From Turbatrix aceti (taxonomy: Eukaryota > Nematoda > Chromadorea > Rhabditida > Panagrolaimidae): DNA of 64,000 nt. This document shows, piece after piece, positions 45,349 to 55,928 of this stretch (the first letter of the stretch is position 1; the number at the start of each line of letters is the position of its first letter). The notes under the pieces were generated by a model. That model saw only the letters and a list, made by a program, of their open reading frames with translations, was not told where the DNA came from and did no database searches. The position numbers and the translations under genes were made by a program. Where the stretch lies: assembly GCA_963969345.1 (NCBI GenBank), contig OZ017767.1, positions 2,170,001-2,234,000 on the forward strand, read 5' to 3'.

Positions 45349-45942
45349 TTAGCAAAAGAGAACATTGTAGTTGGCATTCTTGCAGGTGAAAGTCGACGTA
45401 GCATCGTCGTAGGCGTAACTGTAGCACGTGGGACAGAGGTTCTTGAAGTACCTCGAGTAGTCGGTAGGACCGCAGGTGGCCGACGTGCCGTGACTGCCCG
45501 TGCAGCAGTACTCGTCGGTGCGGAACTTGGTGCACGCACTGTCGCACAGCACCCGGTGTCCGTTCTTGTAGACCTGCAGCGGGCCGGGGCAGTCGTTGAG
45601 GATGGCCCAGCTGTCGGTGCCGATGGATCTGCAGTCGCCGCTGCCTCCCGTCGGCTGCAGGACGATGGGGATGTTGAAGCCGTCGACGAGAGAGATGTCG
45701 TAAAAGTCGTTGCCGCCCCAGGCTCCGAGGGTCATCTCGGCGAGACCGGGACCGGTCTCACCCCATCGTCCGTCGCAGTGGAGCGAGTTGCCGCAGCCGC
45801 CGGTCTCGCAGTTGAAACTGCCGTCGCAGGAGGTTCGGGCCCAGACACGGCCTCCCGACCAGTTATTCGGGACGCCGACGTCGATGGACTGGCCCTTGTC
45901 GAGACGAGCTCCGCCGCCCTGAGGGGTGCCGCTCGCGCCCTG
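45349..45942 (-). pseudogene. thaumatin-like gene, C-terminal part (split by an LTR element)
   Basis: An uninterrupted thaumatin-domain frame ends with NANYNVLFC and a stop at 45349. It holds most of the 16 conserved Cys, the GGRVWART, NCETGGCG and CPTCYSYAYDDATSTFTC blocks. It starts at GASGTPQGGGARLDKG, where the BEL/Pao element begins. The first exon and the start of exon 2 are at 52775-52930, on the other side of the element. Nothing else in the gene is damaged. Thaumatin-like proteins are secreted, some with antifungal or glucanase activity; function here is not shown. Confidence 0.9.
45938..45942. repeat. target-site duplication CCCTG, left copy
   Basis: The bases CCCTG immediately before the 5' LTR match CCCTG at 52770-52774 immediately after the 3' LTR. 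Five bases is normal for BEL/Pao and Gypsy integrases. Confidence 0.9.
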
Positions 45943-46292
45943 TGTCGCAAAAGTTGCGAGAACGCGCGCGTTCTGTTTCTCCAGCCGCGAAAGATCGGTT
46001 ACGGCTGTGCGCACGCTTTCGACTCTCGGAGCGAAAGTCTAGGAAACTTCGCTGCTTGCCTCTTGGTCGTCCTACTTTTTGGTTGTGTCCTCATATTTGT
46101 CTCCCATTTTGCCCCCATGATTCTTTATTTATTTGTTGATTATTTATTTGTCGCGTAACGCGCTATTGGTTTACCAATAGGTTTAATTACCCAAGTTTGA
46201 GGCTTCGAATAAACACTCTCTTATCTCTCGGAGACTCACGGGGTACAAGGTCACTGGGAGCATTACCGAAGGCCAAGGTAGTGTTTCCCACA
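45943..46292 (+). repeat. 5' LTR of the BEL/Pao element
   Basis: 350 bp, TG...CA ends. It includes an AATAAA-like signal (TTCGAATAAACACTC) near the 3' side, and is followed by a candidate primer-binding site. Confidence 0.95.
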
Positions 46293-46815
46293 CTTTTTGG
46301 TGCAATCGAGCCGAGTGATCCATACTCTCGGGCACCCCCCCACGCGTGGCAGAGCAGAACAGGGCGGCGACACCGTCGGCGGTCCAGGAAGCAGGCGAGC
46401 AGACGAGCAAGACGACAACCAGGCCCCGTCCCGGTGAGTTTTCTGGGTTTTGATTGGGTTGTTTTTATCTCGTGGTCCATCGGACAGGTAAATTGGGGCC
46501 AAAAAGGGGCGTTTCTTTTGTGCGTCGAGTTTTTAGGCCAGCAAGCGTGGGCTTTGTGAAGCAAGCGCGGGTGTTTTGGTTTTTTTAGGTAACCGTGGTC
46601 TGTCGAGACACGGGGTACATTTGGCGCGAGTTAGATAGACGCAGGCTTGAGAGCGGCGGCATCAACACGCAGTTTGGGGTAACAGCGCTTCGCATAGTGC
46701 AGGGTTACGGTTTTAGTTTTTAGGCATCGTGTTCTTGTGAGACGCGATTACGGTACGTGAATTCTGGACTAGCGCATCAGGCGGGGTCAGTTTTTTACGT
46801 TTTTTTTCAGCCACG

Positions 46816-49800
46816 ATGGTAAACAGGGCTGACCGCATCGCGCGGTTGCTAGCCCGCATCGCGGAAGTCGAGCGCACCTTTCAGGAACTTGGCGCGCACG
46901 CAAACGGCGATAACCCACTATCGCCGTCGCAGCTCTACTATCGCGCGCAGCGCATAAGGCATAGGATCACGGAGCTTCAGGAGGCGCTTGACGAATTGGT
47001 AGGGAAGATTGAGAAAAATCCGGGGAACGTGGTCGACGAGGAGCCGTTTCTCCGAGCAGCCCAAGGATTTGACGTTTTCTATGGCGACGCCATGGGTGTT
47101 ATCGACGCAACGATGGCGCAGAACATTCCCCCAGCAATCGGGCAGAACCAGTTCGTGCCAGCACCCGCCATGGGCCAGAATACTGTCATGGCCACGGGAA
47201 TCAGCTATCAAACGCAAATGGCCACCGGTGTCCCTCCAACGAACTATTTTACGGCGGAGGTACCCGTAGGCCTCGGCAACCTTTCGATCCAGCCTCAGCA
47301 AGTCAGGCAGCAGGTTCGGACATCAACTCCGGTCGATTCGCTGATCGACATCGACAAGAAGGCCCGGGAGCAGTTCGACAACGTTCTTCCGTCATCGCCG
47401 GAGAGCTCACGCAGTTCGCAACGATCCCATCGAGACCAGGGACCCCAGATCGTCATCGCCAAGCGAGAAGCGAGAGTGCACGTTCCAGACTTCGACGGGA
47501 CCCCGGAGAAGTGGCTGTCGTTCTACTCAGCGTTCAAGGAAGGCTACGCGAACGACAAGACAAGGACCGATCTCGAGCGCATGTCTGCGTTGAAGAAAGC
47601 GGTCAAAGGCAAAGCGGCTCTCTACCTCGACCAATACGACACCATTGGCGAAGTCTTCGAGGAAGCCTGGAAGAAGCTGCAAGAGGCATTCGGACGTCCA
47701 GAGCTTCTAGTCGAGGGCATGAAGCGGAAACTCAAGGCAATTCCGCAGGCAACGGACAAGGCAGAGTCCATCGAAGAGACTACGTATCGTATCAACAGCT
47801 TAGTCTCGATGATCATCCGCGCCGACAAGTCCTACCAAGATTCGCACGACTTGATGGCGCTCGTTAAGACGAAGTGGCCCAAGATCATCGTCGACAAACT
47901 GGCGTACGAACGGCACGTGAACCACGGCGGCGCTCAATACTCAATCGAGGCGGCCATCGAAAAGGTTCTGGTCATGGCCAGAGGTTTAGCCGAGTCAGAA
48001 GAGACAGAGAAGGAAACTAAGGTGTCGAGACCCCCAAGTTCCAGTACCAGTCGAGGATTTACCCATAACCAAGCCTACAAGAAGCCGGTCACGTCAGTCC
48101 CGATCCAGAATCAAGAAGGCGACAATCAAGCCGTCAGGTGCTCATTCTGCGGCGAGCAAGGGCATCCGCCAGATCAGTGCACAGTCGTGGTTAGCCATGC
48201 AAACCGTCGCCAGGTCATGGAACAGCAAAGACTCTGTTACCGGTGTCTGAAGAAGAACCACGTGGCGGCCTATTGCAACTACTTGTGCAAGAAGTGCCAG
48301 CGACCGCATCATGAAGCAATGTGCTATGCCAACCGGCAGCAGACCCACATCGTGAAGAGCGCCACCGGCAGCGAACCCAACTGTTTCCTCGTGGGCACAA
48401 TCAGGTGCAAGAACGGTGCGAATGGCAAGGTTGTCCGGCTGACAGCAATGCTAGATACCGCATCAAGCATGACGTACGTCTCCAAGGCAGCCCTACGCAA
48501 GCTCAATATCAAGTCGGAGGAACCGCAGTCAGTCGTCGTCACCGGACTGGCAGGCGGAACAGTCTCGTTCCACTCGTCGAAGGCAAATTTCAAGGTTGTC
48601 ACCGACGACGGCGAAATCGACATCCAAGGGTTGTCGATCAAGGAAGTGACCGGGAGTCCAGTAATCGTCACTCAGAAGGAGAGCGCGCACTACAAGAAGG
48701 CAGTCGAAGTCGACGTGCTTCTCAGTGTCCACTACACGGTCAAGCTCATGAAAGGCGTAGTCGAGAAGGACGCGAACGGGTTATTGACGCAGCACACGTC
48801 GGTCGGCACGTTCACGCTCCCAGAACATCCGAATTTCTTCGACCCGACTCAGACCAACATGTTCTGTCTCATTCGTCCAACGGGTACGGTCAACGAGCTC
48901 GACATCCTGGAGCAAGCGTATCTCGGCAACAAGAGCAATGACGCGCAACCAGTCAAACTCGAGGAACCCATTCGACTTCCTGACGGCCGGTACGAAGTCA
49001 AGATTCCATGGAAGAGCGAGCATCCGAGGATTCACCCAAACTTCGGATCTGCAGCGGGACAACTCCGATCGTCTCACGGGCGAATGCAGAAGTCCCCGGG
49101 CATTCTTCAGCAGTACCACGAGATCTTCCAGAATCAAGAAGCCGCAAACATCATTGAGAAGGTACCTCCGCACTCAGGCGGCGAAATCACGCACTACCTA
49201 CCGCATCATCCGGTGGTAAAGGCGTCCAGCAGCACAACAAAGGTCAGGATCGTCTTCAACTGCGCGGCCAAGACTCCAGAAGGAAACTGTCTCAACGACA
49301 TGATTCACCAAGGGCCGGACTTATTGCCAAAGCTGCGCAGTATTTTGCTCAAAATTCGGGGAGCCAAATTTTTCGTGGCATGCGATATTGAAAAAGCGTT
49401 TCACCAGATCTCGGTGAGTCCAAAAGACAGGGACGCTTTACGGTTTTTGTGGGTGCGCGATCCAAATCTTCCACCAACCCGGCGGAATATTCAGGCTTAT
49501 CGTTTCAAACAACTCATTTTTGGCATGAATTGTAGTCCGGCGCTCCTAGGAATCACGCTGCACGTCCATATGAGAGGCCATCCGGACGAGATCGTCATGG
49601 TCACCACGTACGTCGATAACGTGTTCATTCTGGACGATGACCCTGAGTTACTCGACCAAAGGCGGCGTAGAGTGCAGTTGCATTTCGAGGACGGCAAGTT
49701 CCATCTTCGTGAATTCTTTAGCAACAAAGGTAGTTTGCTCGAAGGAATCAAGGAAACGGCTGACGAAGCGCGTTTGAAGATTCTCGGCATAGGTTACGAC

Positions 49801-52032
49801 GCGAAGACGGATGTTTTTCGCACAAACATCGCTATCGACGCTAAGCGGTGCAAAAACACCAAGGAGGTGCACAGCGCAATTTTATCGGTTTTTGATCCTA
49901 TCGGTTTCGTTACTCCAGTCACGGCGTTGCTCAAAAGTTTTGCGCGCCAGCATGGCATCTTCAGTCACGAGCGTAGCGTGCCGCTCGGTAGTGAGTTGGC
50001 AAAGGCGTGGGAAGACGTCGTGCAACTGGTCAATGGCGAAGTCACGGTTCCACGTTACGCTATTTCTAAGGGGGGCGGCGAGTTACACGTTTTTGCGGAC
50101 GCGTCTGGTGAATTTGTTGCCGCGGCCGCGTACTTCAAACCTGACACCGGTGAGCCGCCGGCTCTTATCATGTCCAAAAGCGTATTCAAAGCGCGGTCTA
50201 CGACCATTCCAAAAGCGGAGCTGCAGGCGCTTGTTATGGCGGCAGAGTTGGCTCTTGAGATTGAGCAAACTGGGCCCAAATTTCGCGAAATCTGTCTGTG
50301 GTCTGATAGCACCATCGCACTGGATTGGGTTAAGAAACCATCGCACGATCTTTTTGTTCTAAACCGTGTCAAAAAGTTGCTGGCGATGCCGATCGCGTTT
50401 TCGTTCGGTCACGTTGCTTCGGAAGACAATCCGGCGGATCTTCCGACACGTGGTACCAGCATGCGTAGTTTGGGTAAGCTCGAACTGTGGTGGCACGGAC
50501 CCCCATGGTTGCGTTCGGGCGAGTGTCCCAAAATTTTTTCCAACGTCGCGCCGCCCAAAATCGTGCACGCAATGACGCTGGCTTGTACAATCGCGCAGCA
50601 GCAAAATCAGGCGCAGCCCTTTATTTCGGTCGAAAATTTTAGTAATTATCGCCGGCTGATTCGGGTTACAAGAATGGTAATCCAAAACAGTCGCCGATGG
50701 GTCACGAGAATGGGGACAATCCAATTAAAATTCCCAGTGTTGGGGGACGGCGAGGCTTGGCACGAGGCAGAGCGCTTCCTCATTCGGCAGGAGCAACAGC
50801 GCTACGACGTCATCCCGACCAGCGACAATGCCCTCATCAAAGGACCAGACGGTGTCGTCCACTTCAACGACCGCATCCGGCACGGTCCAAGACTCCCTGT
50901 TCTCCCGCGTCACTCGCATCTGACGACCCTCTACGTACGTCAAGTGCACGAGCAGCTAGCCCACTGCGGAACGGCTACGACGCTCACAGCCATCCGAGAG
51001 CACTTCTGGATTCTACGAGGCAGGGCCACGGTACGCAGCATCTTGAAAACCTGCACCAGGTGCCGCCAGCAGCATGCCGGGCCGTACGAGATGCCGCTGT
51101 TTCCGCCACTACCGTCCAAGCGCACCGAACTGACCAGGCCGTACGCGCACATCGGCGTCGACTTCTTCGGTCCACTTCGCGTCATTGACAAGGACGGCCT
51201 CAAGACGTCGACGGTTGTTCTCATCATCACCTGTTTGACCACCCGGGCGATCCAACTGCAGAGAACGCCGACGATGAGTGCTCCCGACGTACTCGAGACT
51301 CTCTACCGTCACTCAACCAGATTCGGATTCCCATCGACGGTCCTCAGCGACAACGCACTGTCTTTCCGCAAGGTCGCCGAATTCGTCACCCAGGATCCGG
51401 CCTTCCACGGCGTCAGGTGGAGCCACACCATTGAGCGAGCTCCGTGGCAAGGCGCAGTCTACGAACGGCTCATCGGAATCGTCAAGAATTGCATGCATCG
51501 GACTTTTGGCAGAAAGCTCCCATATCTGAGTGAGATCGACCATCATCTGGGCACGATCGAAGCAGCTGTCAATTGCCGACCACTCGTACCTCTCGACGAC
51601 GACACAACGGTCACGCTGAGACCTTGTGATTTCTTTCCTGCGACGGACCGCATTCTGCCGGGCATGCAGGCCTCTCAACCTCCCGTCGCGGCGCCGGGCC
51701 CCGAAGTGCTGTCCCAGCTGTGGAGAAAGCAGCAGGAAGACTCCTCGCAGGCAGCCGAGCTCTTCATGACGGCATACCTGAATCATCTCCGGGAACGCAC
51801 CCAGTGGATCCACCGCTCCGGCCGAATCCGCAATAAGTACGAACCACTTGTCGGCGAGACGGTAGTCATCCGCGACGACGGTCCTCGTCACCTCTGGAGG
51901 CTCGGCCTCATCCAGCAGCTGATCGCATCCCAGGACGGCGTCAACCGAGCTGCAGTTGTCAAGACGTCGACGGGACAGCTTACGCGACCACTCAACCACC
52001 TCTATGCCCTTGAGAGCAGGCAGCAGGTGTAA
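46816..52032 (+). CDS. BEL/Pao Gag-Pol polyprotein
   Basis: An unbroken 1,738-codon frame. Gag contains the VPDFDGTPEKW block (DUF1759-type, about residue 222) and three zinc-knuckle-like Cys/His sets (CSFCGEQGHPPDQC, CYRCLKKNHVAAYC, CKKCQRPHHEAMC; residues ~440-505). The aspartic protease has DTAS (about 546). The reverse transcriptase has YVDN at about 932, where most elements have YVDD. RNase H shows FADASGEF (about 1092). Integrase has the HH-CC zinc site (about 1367-1414) and the DDE acids in GVDFFG, LSDNA and the WQGAVYE block. All these domains are present, so the element may be autonomous, unless the YVDN change harms it. Confidence 0.95.
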   Translation: MVNRADRIARLLARIAEVERTFQELGAHANGDNPLSPSQLYYRAQRIRHRITELQEALDELVGKIEKNPGNVVDEEPFLRAAQGFDVFYGDAMGVIDATMAQNIPPAIGQNQFVPAPAMGQNTVMATGISYQTQMATGVPPTNYFTAEVPVGLGNLSIQPQQVRQQVRTSTPVDSLIDIDKKAREQFDNVLPSSPESSRSSQRSHRDQGPQIVIAKREARVHVPDFDGTPEKWLSFYSAFKEGYANDKTRTDLERMSALKKAVKGKAALYLDQYDTIGEVFEEAWKKLQEAFGRPELLVEGMKRKLKAIPQATDKAESIEETTYRINSLVSMIIRADKSYQDSHDLMALVKTKWPKIIVDKLAYERHVNHGGAQYSIEAAIEKVLVMARGLAESEETEKETKVSRPPSSSTSRGFTHNQAYKKPVTSVPIQNQEGDNQAVRCSFCGEQGHPPDQCTVVVSHANRRQVMEQQRLCYRCLKKNHVAAYCNYLCKKCQRPHHEAMCYANRQQTHIVKSATGSEPNCFLVGTIRCKNGANGKVVRLTAMLDTASSMTYVSKAALRKLNIKSEEPQSVVVTGLAGGTVSFHSSKANFKVVTDDGEIDIQGLSIKEVTGSPVIVTQKESAHYKKAVEVDVLLSVHYTVKLMKGVVEKDANGLLTQHTSVGTFTLPEHPNFFDPTQTNMFCLIRPTGTVNELDILEQAYLGNKSNDAQPVKLEEPIRLPDGRYEVKIPWKSEHPRIHPNFGSAAGQLRSSHGRMQKSPGILQQYHEIFQNQEAANIIEKVPPHSGGEITHYLPHHPVVKASSSTTKVRIVFNCAAKTPEGNCLNDMIHQGPDLLPKLRSILLKIRGAKFFVACDIEKAFHQISVSPKDRDALRFLWVRDPNLPPTRRNIQAYRFKQLIFGMNCSPALLGITLHVHMRGHPDEIVMVTTYVDNVFILDDDPELLDQRRRRVQLHFEDGKFHLREFFSNKGSLLEGIKETADEARLKILGIGYDAKTDVFRTNIAIDAKRCKNTKEVHSAILSVFDPIGFVTPVTALLKSFARQHGIFSHERSVPLGSELAKAWEDVVQLVNGEVTVPRYAISKGGGELHVFADASGEFVAAAAYFKPDTGEPPALIMSKSVFKARSTTIPKAELQALVMAAELALEIEQTGPKFREICLWSDSTIALDWVKKPSHDLFVLNRVKKLLAMPIAFSFGHVASEDNPADLPTRGTSMRSLGKLELWWHGPPWLRSGECPKIFSNVAPPKIVHAMTLACTIAQQQNQAQPFISVENFSNYRRLIRVTRMVIQNSRRWVTRMGTIQLKFPVLGDGEAWHEAERFLIRQEQQRYDVIPTSDNALIKGPDGVVHFNDRIRHGPRLPVLPRHSHLTTLYVRQVHEQLAHCGTATTLTAIREHFWILRGRATVRSILKTCTRCRQQHAGPYEMPLFPPLPSKRTELTRPYAHIGVDFFGPLRVIDKDGLKTSTVVLIITCLTTRAIQLQRTPTMSAPDVLETLYRHSTRFGFPSTVLSDNALSFRKVAEFVTQDPAFHGVRWSHTIERAPWQGAVYERLIGIVKNCMHRTFGRKLPYLSEIDHHLGTIEAAVNCRPLVPLDDDTTVTLRPCDFFPATDRILPGMQASQPPVAAPGPEVLSQLWRKQQEDSSQAAELFMTAYLNHLRERTQWIHRSGRIRNKYEPLVGETVVIRDDGPRHLWRLGLIQQLIASQDGVNRAAVVKTSTGQLTRPLNHLYALESRQQV

Positions 52033-52419
52033 GTGGGTCTATGATTCTTCCCCTTTTGTCCCCCCTTCCCTTCCCCTTCAGACCAAGTACGGCGAGTAGG
52101 CACGCGTTTTTTTTGGATTTGGGGATATCGGGTTTATTCAAAATCTCCTCCCCTTTGGTTTTTTTGGTTTGTGTTTCACGGCGAGGCCGGACGAAGGTCG
52201 AATCAGGGCTTGAAGGTTGAGGCCCCACCTAGGTCCAATGTTCCCGCCTGGCTTGCACGGTAAGTCTCAACTGGCAAAACCCGTACCAGACCCAAGTCCC
52301 TCACTCACCCGGTCCGCGCTTCTTTCGGTTTTTATTTGCGAATTTGGGGATTTTTGGGCCTTCGGGCCAACATTCGTCTTTTTGGTTTCCCTCGGGCGCT
52401 CGGTGGCCGCGGCGCCGAG
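52033..52419 (+). other. 3' untranslated part of the BEL/Pao element
   Basis: About 390 bp between the Gag-Pol stop and the 3' LTR, with C/T-rich tracts and no coding signal. The bases just before the LTR (GGCCGCGGCGCCGAG) are not purine-only, so the plus-strand primer site is unusual or elsewhere. Confidence 0.7.
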
Positions 52420-52769
52420 TGTCGCAAAAGTTGCGAGAACGCGCGCGTTCTGTTTCTCCAGCCGCGAAAGATCGGTTACGGCTGTGCGCACGCTTTCGAC
52501 TCTCGGAGCGAAAGTCTAGGAAACTTCGCTGCTTGCCTCTTGGTCGTCCTACTTTTTGGTTGTGTCCTCATATTTGTCTCCCATTTTGCCCCCATGATTC
52601 TTTATTTATTTGTTGATTATTTATTTGTCGCGTAACGCGCTATTGGTTTACCAATAGGTTTAATTACCCAAGTTTGAGGCTTCGAATAAACACTCTCTTA
52701 TCTCTCGGAGACTCACGGGGTACAAGGTCACTGGGAGCATTACCGAAGGCCAAGGTAGTGTTTCCCACA
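52420..52769 (+). repeat. 3' LTR of the BEL/Pao element
   Basis: 350 bp that read as identical to 45943-46292, and followed by the right CCCTG duplication (52770-52774). Confidence 0.95.
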
Positions 52770-52774
52770 CCCTG

Positions 52775-52930
52775 CCAGCCAGGCCAGATGGTGAAGTCGC
52801 ATCGGTTGACGATATGGATGTTCCGGGCTGGAAAAAGGTGTATGGATAAAAAAAGAATTTTATGCAGACTCTCACCGTCAGAAACAGTCAGAGCAAGGAG
52901 GAACAAGACTGACAACAGCTTTCCTTTCAT
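52775..52930 (-). pseudogene. thaumatin-like gene, N-terminal part (split by an LTR element)
   Basis: Exon 1 (52930-52876) encodes the signal peptide MKGKLLSVLFLLALTVSD. After an intron, exon 2 begins at 52827 with ARNIHIVNRCDFTIWPGWQ and breaks at the retrotransposon. The sequence picks up at 45942 with the next codon, allowing for one CCCTG copy. The exon structure and phase match the intact gene at 62497-63256. A TATATAAC box (minus strand) lies near 53010. Confidence 0.9.
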
Positions 52931-53824
52931 TTTGTTGATCGCAAGCTCAGATTTTTTGTAGCACACAGTATTCGGAACTGTATGTCTTTATGATCTGCTG
53001 AGGAGGGTTATATACCCTTCGATTGATCAGCGTGAACTCTGCTTATCAGTTGTCATGAAAAGTCACCGGAAAAAACAACGTTAGCTTAGGAGTGTTACTT
53101 CGTCACGAATATCGGCTTACGCCCCCCACAGTCGCCTGTATTGGTGCAATCACATGAAAAAGTAGAACTTTAATCAGTAAAAAAATTGTTCTTTTGTAAA
53201 TTGTTTTACAAAATACGGTTGCTCCTATTTATTTAATATTTGTGCTTGATAACAACGCCCCGATTAGTCACCGGCGACGCAGGAAGCTTTATTGAACATT
53301 GCTTATTGTATAGGTGACAGGCTGAAACTGAAAACAAATCATTCAGCATTCAGCATCTGTCTAGAAAAAATAAGTTTGCAAATTAAAAATCTAAAAATGA
53401 TCAGGATCGAAAAAATTTAAAAAGATGAAAACTGTTTTTCATATAACCTTTCATTAAAAAATGGGTGTGTAACAATTATGATGACGTTCAGCTGTGCTGC
53501 AGAAAAAGTGTTTACATAGTTTTGCAAAAAATCCAGACAAACCAAACAAATTTGTTTCACAAGGTACAAAACACAACTCTGATTATGCAAAAAAACCGAA
53601 GAAGCAAATCCTACGCGTAAATTGATAATAATCAAAAAATAATGTCGTCTGGGTTGAAGAGCAAGGAACATTTTTATTGTTTGTGTTTTTTTAACTGATA
53701 GCGATATCGTTGACAATACAGTTTTACGACCCATAAAATCATAATTGCCAAGGATAATGACCGTATATAAGGCACTATCCTATATAACCCCTTCGAGAAT
53801 CTGGAATCATTGTGAATCCTGACA
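52931..53824. other. divergent promoter region between thaumatin and peptide gene 2
   Basis: It holds the thaumatin TATA box (about 53010) and, at the right end, the double TATA and TTCGAGAATCT block (about 53763-53800) of peptide gene 2. The middle is AT-rich with no gene. Confidence 0.6.
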
Positions 53825-53974
53825 ATGAACTTCTTCAGCGTTTTCTTCTTCTTCTTCGCCGCCCTCGTTTGCGCCGTCACCGTCCAAGGTGGTCTCATTA
53901 TCGTCAAACCGACTGACAGCGATGGCAACGTTATCACAAAGCGCCCTTCCCAAATCCTTCACTTTGGGAAATGA
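53825..53974 (+). CDS. small secreted peptide precursor ending HFGK, copy 2
   Basis: 49 residues in one exon. The signal peptide MNFFSVFFFFFAALVCAVTV is followed by GLIIVKPTDSDGNV, a dibasic site (ITKR) and PSQILHFGK. Cutting after KR and amidation at Gly-Lys would release a seven-residue PSQILHF-amide. That layout is typical of neuropeptide or amidated antimicrobial peptide precursors, but no known family matches by eye. The copy at 63599-63748 has the same protein sequence as read. Confidence 0.75.
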   Translation: MNFFSVFFFFFAALVCAVTVQGGLIIVKPTDSDGNVITKRPSQILHFGK

Positions 53975-54664
53975 TTCTGTGTCCTGAAACGTTCCCCGTG
54001 TTTGATGAAAATGTTTCCAGTGTTGGATTCTGAATAAATGAATTGCATGCAAAAATTGTTTACCGCGCTTCGGTGATGACCAAAGGGTTTTGAGGGAGGA
54101 TATATAGTAAGTTGCAGAGAACGGTAAAAAACCTGCGAAAGGTACATACAAAATTGTGTATTTTTTCCCATAGAATTTTTTGGTTTTTCCACATTTTGTA
54201 TGGCACTTCATTTCAGCCATTAAACTTAAAGGACATCCAGCGATCCCGGAAGCTGAGCTCAGTTTATCGTACTTTGCACAGTTTACGTAGGCATAATTGC
54301 CCTGTAGTATATATCCTGGACTATCCAAAGCAATATTTGCGTGTTGGCACTCAAGTAAACCTAATTGCCTATAATTACTATGTACCACTCAAATGCCAGA
54401 TAGAATTCTTGGAATACTGGCAAATTGTAATTTTGGAACACGCTTGCGTGAATGTGACGACAAAATTTGGTATTTTGCGCATCTAATGAAGTACAAAAAC
54501 CCCGTAAGCAAAAACAATACTTGGCCGGTGCTGTTGTGATTTTGTTCCACAGATATAATTTTTATTCATTTTTGCACGTCGTCAAAATCTTTCACACGGA
54601 AATTCCTTGTTGTCAACTTAAACCGTATTTTTATTATTCGTGTACAATTTTTTATTTATTTACA
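53975..54664. other. spacer with 3' UTRs of two convergent genes
   Basis: It includes an AATAAA at about 54035 for peptide gene 2. The rest is AT-rich with no supported gene. Confidence 0.5.
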
Positions 54665-55928
54665 TTAATGGAAATTTAATGAGCTTTTCAATAGGTAAGT
54701 TGCCGTAAAAAACAGTACAATTGAAAGAAGCACTGCCGCCACCGTTAATTTTGTATATTCTTTTACAATGCGTGCTGACACCTGCAAAAAATACCAGGAA
54801 TACAAAAAACAAATTTTGACGTAATTACTTACTTTACGAAATTGCTGGCTCATAACGCAGTAAATAAAGAATGCAGCGGATGAGTGAAACATGGAGAGGA
54901 AATCCAGAAAATCTCCCACTTGATTGTAGACATTTGTCGAAAATTCGGGAGAACTTATGGCCAGGAGTATCGTACAAATTACTTGCGGAATTTCAGTAAC
55001 AATGCACAAAACTACGATTCCAATCATCAATTCAGTGGTTTTGTTTTCCTGATTTGATTTTTTTATTGTTGTTTTCGTTGTTGTTTTTACGGTTCTTGTT
55101 GTTGAGGACATGTTTATACTCGCGGTCGCTGTTGGAACAACTTTGACATTCAGCAGTTTTTTGTGCCGTTTTTGACCGTCAATAAGAATTTTGAGTAGGA
55201 TAATTGTAAACACCACGAGAATGATGACCGGAATGAGTTTGAAGACAATGGACCAAATCCAGGTTGACAGGCGAAAGATGACGCAACTGTCTGTGTACTG
55301 TATGTAAAAATATTCTTCTAAAATTGGGATTTTTTGAGCTAAAAAATGTACAAGTATTCTAAAATTTTTTCTTCGACAAAGACTCACTATGATTTTTGTT
55401 TTCGTAAATGGCCGAGCCAATTACAAGTGCCAGGTAAGTCGGTATGTGCACAAGAACAATGGCTACCGTAATGACAAAAATAGTCACCACCATGGTAGTC
55501 ATTCTGATGTCTATTCGCTTAGTCGTCGTGAGAATAGCAACTCGGATGGAAACTAGCAAAACGTAAAACCACACAATGCAAGAGTAACCAAGTATCGTAA
55601 ATTTCAAACTGATATATGTCATCATTGTCAAAAAGAAAGAATTTGTCATCGAATCGTAAAACAAACGCATCAGAATCGTGTTCCAAGCGTTTGTAATCAT
55701 GACAATGATATTGCACACTGCAATCGCGACAAATATGATGTTGAATGAAGATCGCAGATCTTTGTCCAAATACACACAGACCACAAAAATGTTGACAACA
55801 GTGCCGAAGATGCACAGCAAGATTGACAGTAGGCTGTGATACGGTGTGTAAAAGGATGCAAAGAGAGACGAAAAATCGTATAATGAGCTTTCTTCCGGCC
55901 ATTCAAGCAAAACTGTGTTGCAGGACAT
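54665..55928 (-). CDS. Srw/DMSR-like 7TM peptide receptor
   Basis: Three exons fit in phase: 55928-55388, 55317-54833 and 54781-54665 (380 residues). Seven helices are visible, from LLSILLCIFGTVVNIFVVCVY (with the TM1 Asn) to the last AAFFIYCVMSQQF. The VTEIPQ in TM6 is a hallmark of the Srw/DMSR peptide-receptor branch (usually TELPQG). The third loop is long and Thr/Lys-rich. The ATG lies 18 bp after a TTTGCAG site, as in trans-spliced mRNAs. It likely senses an amidated neuropeptide. A paralogue is at 58747-59989. Confidence 0.82.

Larger units (their letters stand above)
45943..52769 (+). mobile_element. full-length BEL/Pao LTR retrotransposon (6,827 bp)
   Basis: The two LTRs are 350 bp each (45943-46292 and 52420-52769), start TGTCGC and end CCCACA, and read as identical. 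A CCCTG duplication flanks them. One long frame encodes Gag and Pol in the BEL/Pao order (protease, reverse transcriptase, RNase H, integrase). There is no envelope gene. A candidate primer-binding site starts at the TGG a few bases after the 5' LTR. A polypurine tract before the 3' LTR is not evident. Equal LTRs and an unbroken frame mean a recent insertion, and it sits inside a host thaumatin gene. Confidence 0.95.

Noticed and set aside
45327..46158. Long open frames antisense to the thaumatin gene and across the 5' LTR
   Set aside because: They are shadows of the GC-rich thaumatin codons on the other strand and run into the LTR; no domain or start context.
47009..51529. Many alternate frames inside the BEL/Pao Gag-Pol gene
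   Set aside because: All overlap the single 1,738-codon frame, which alone has the protease, RT, RNase H and integrase motifs.
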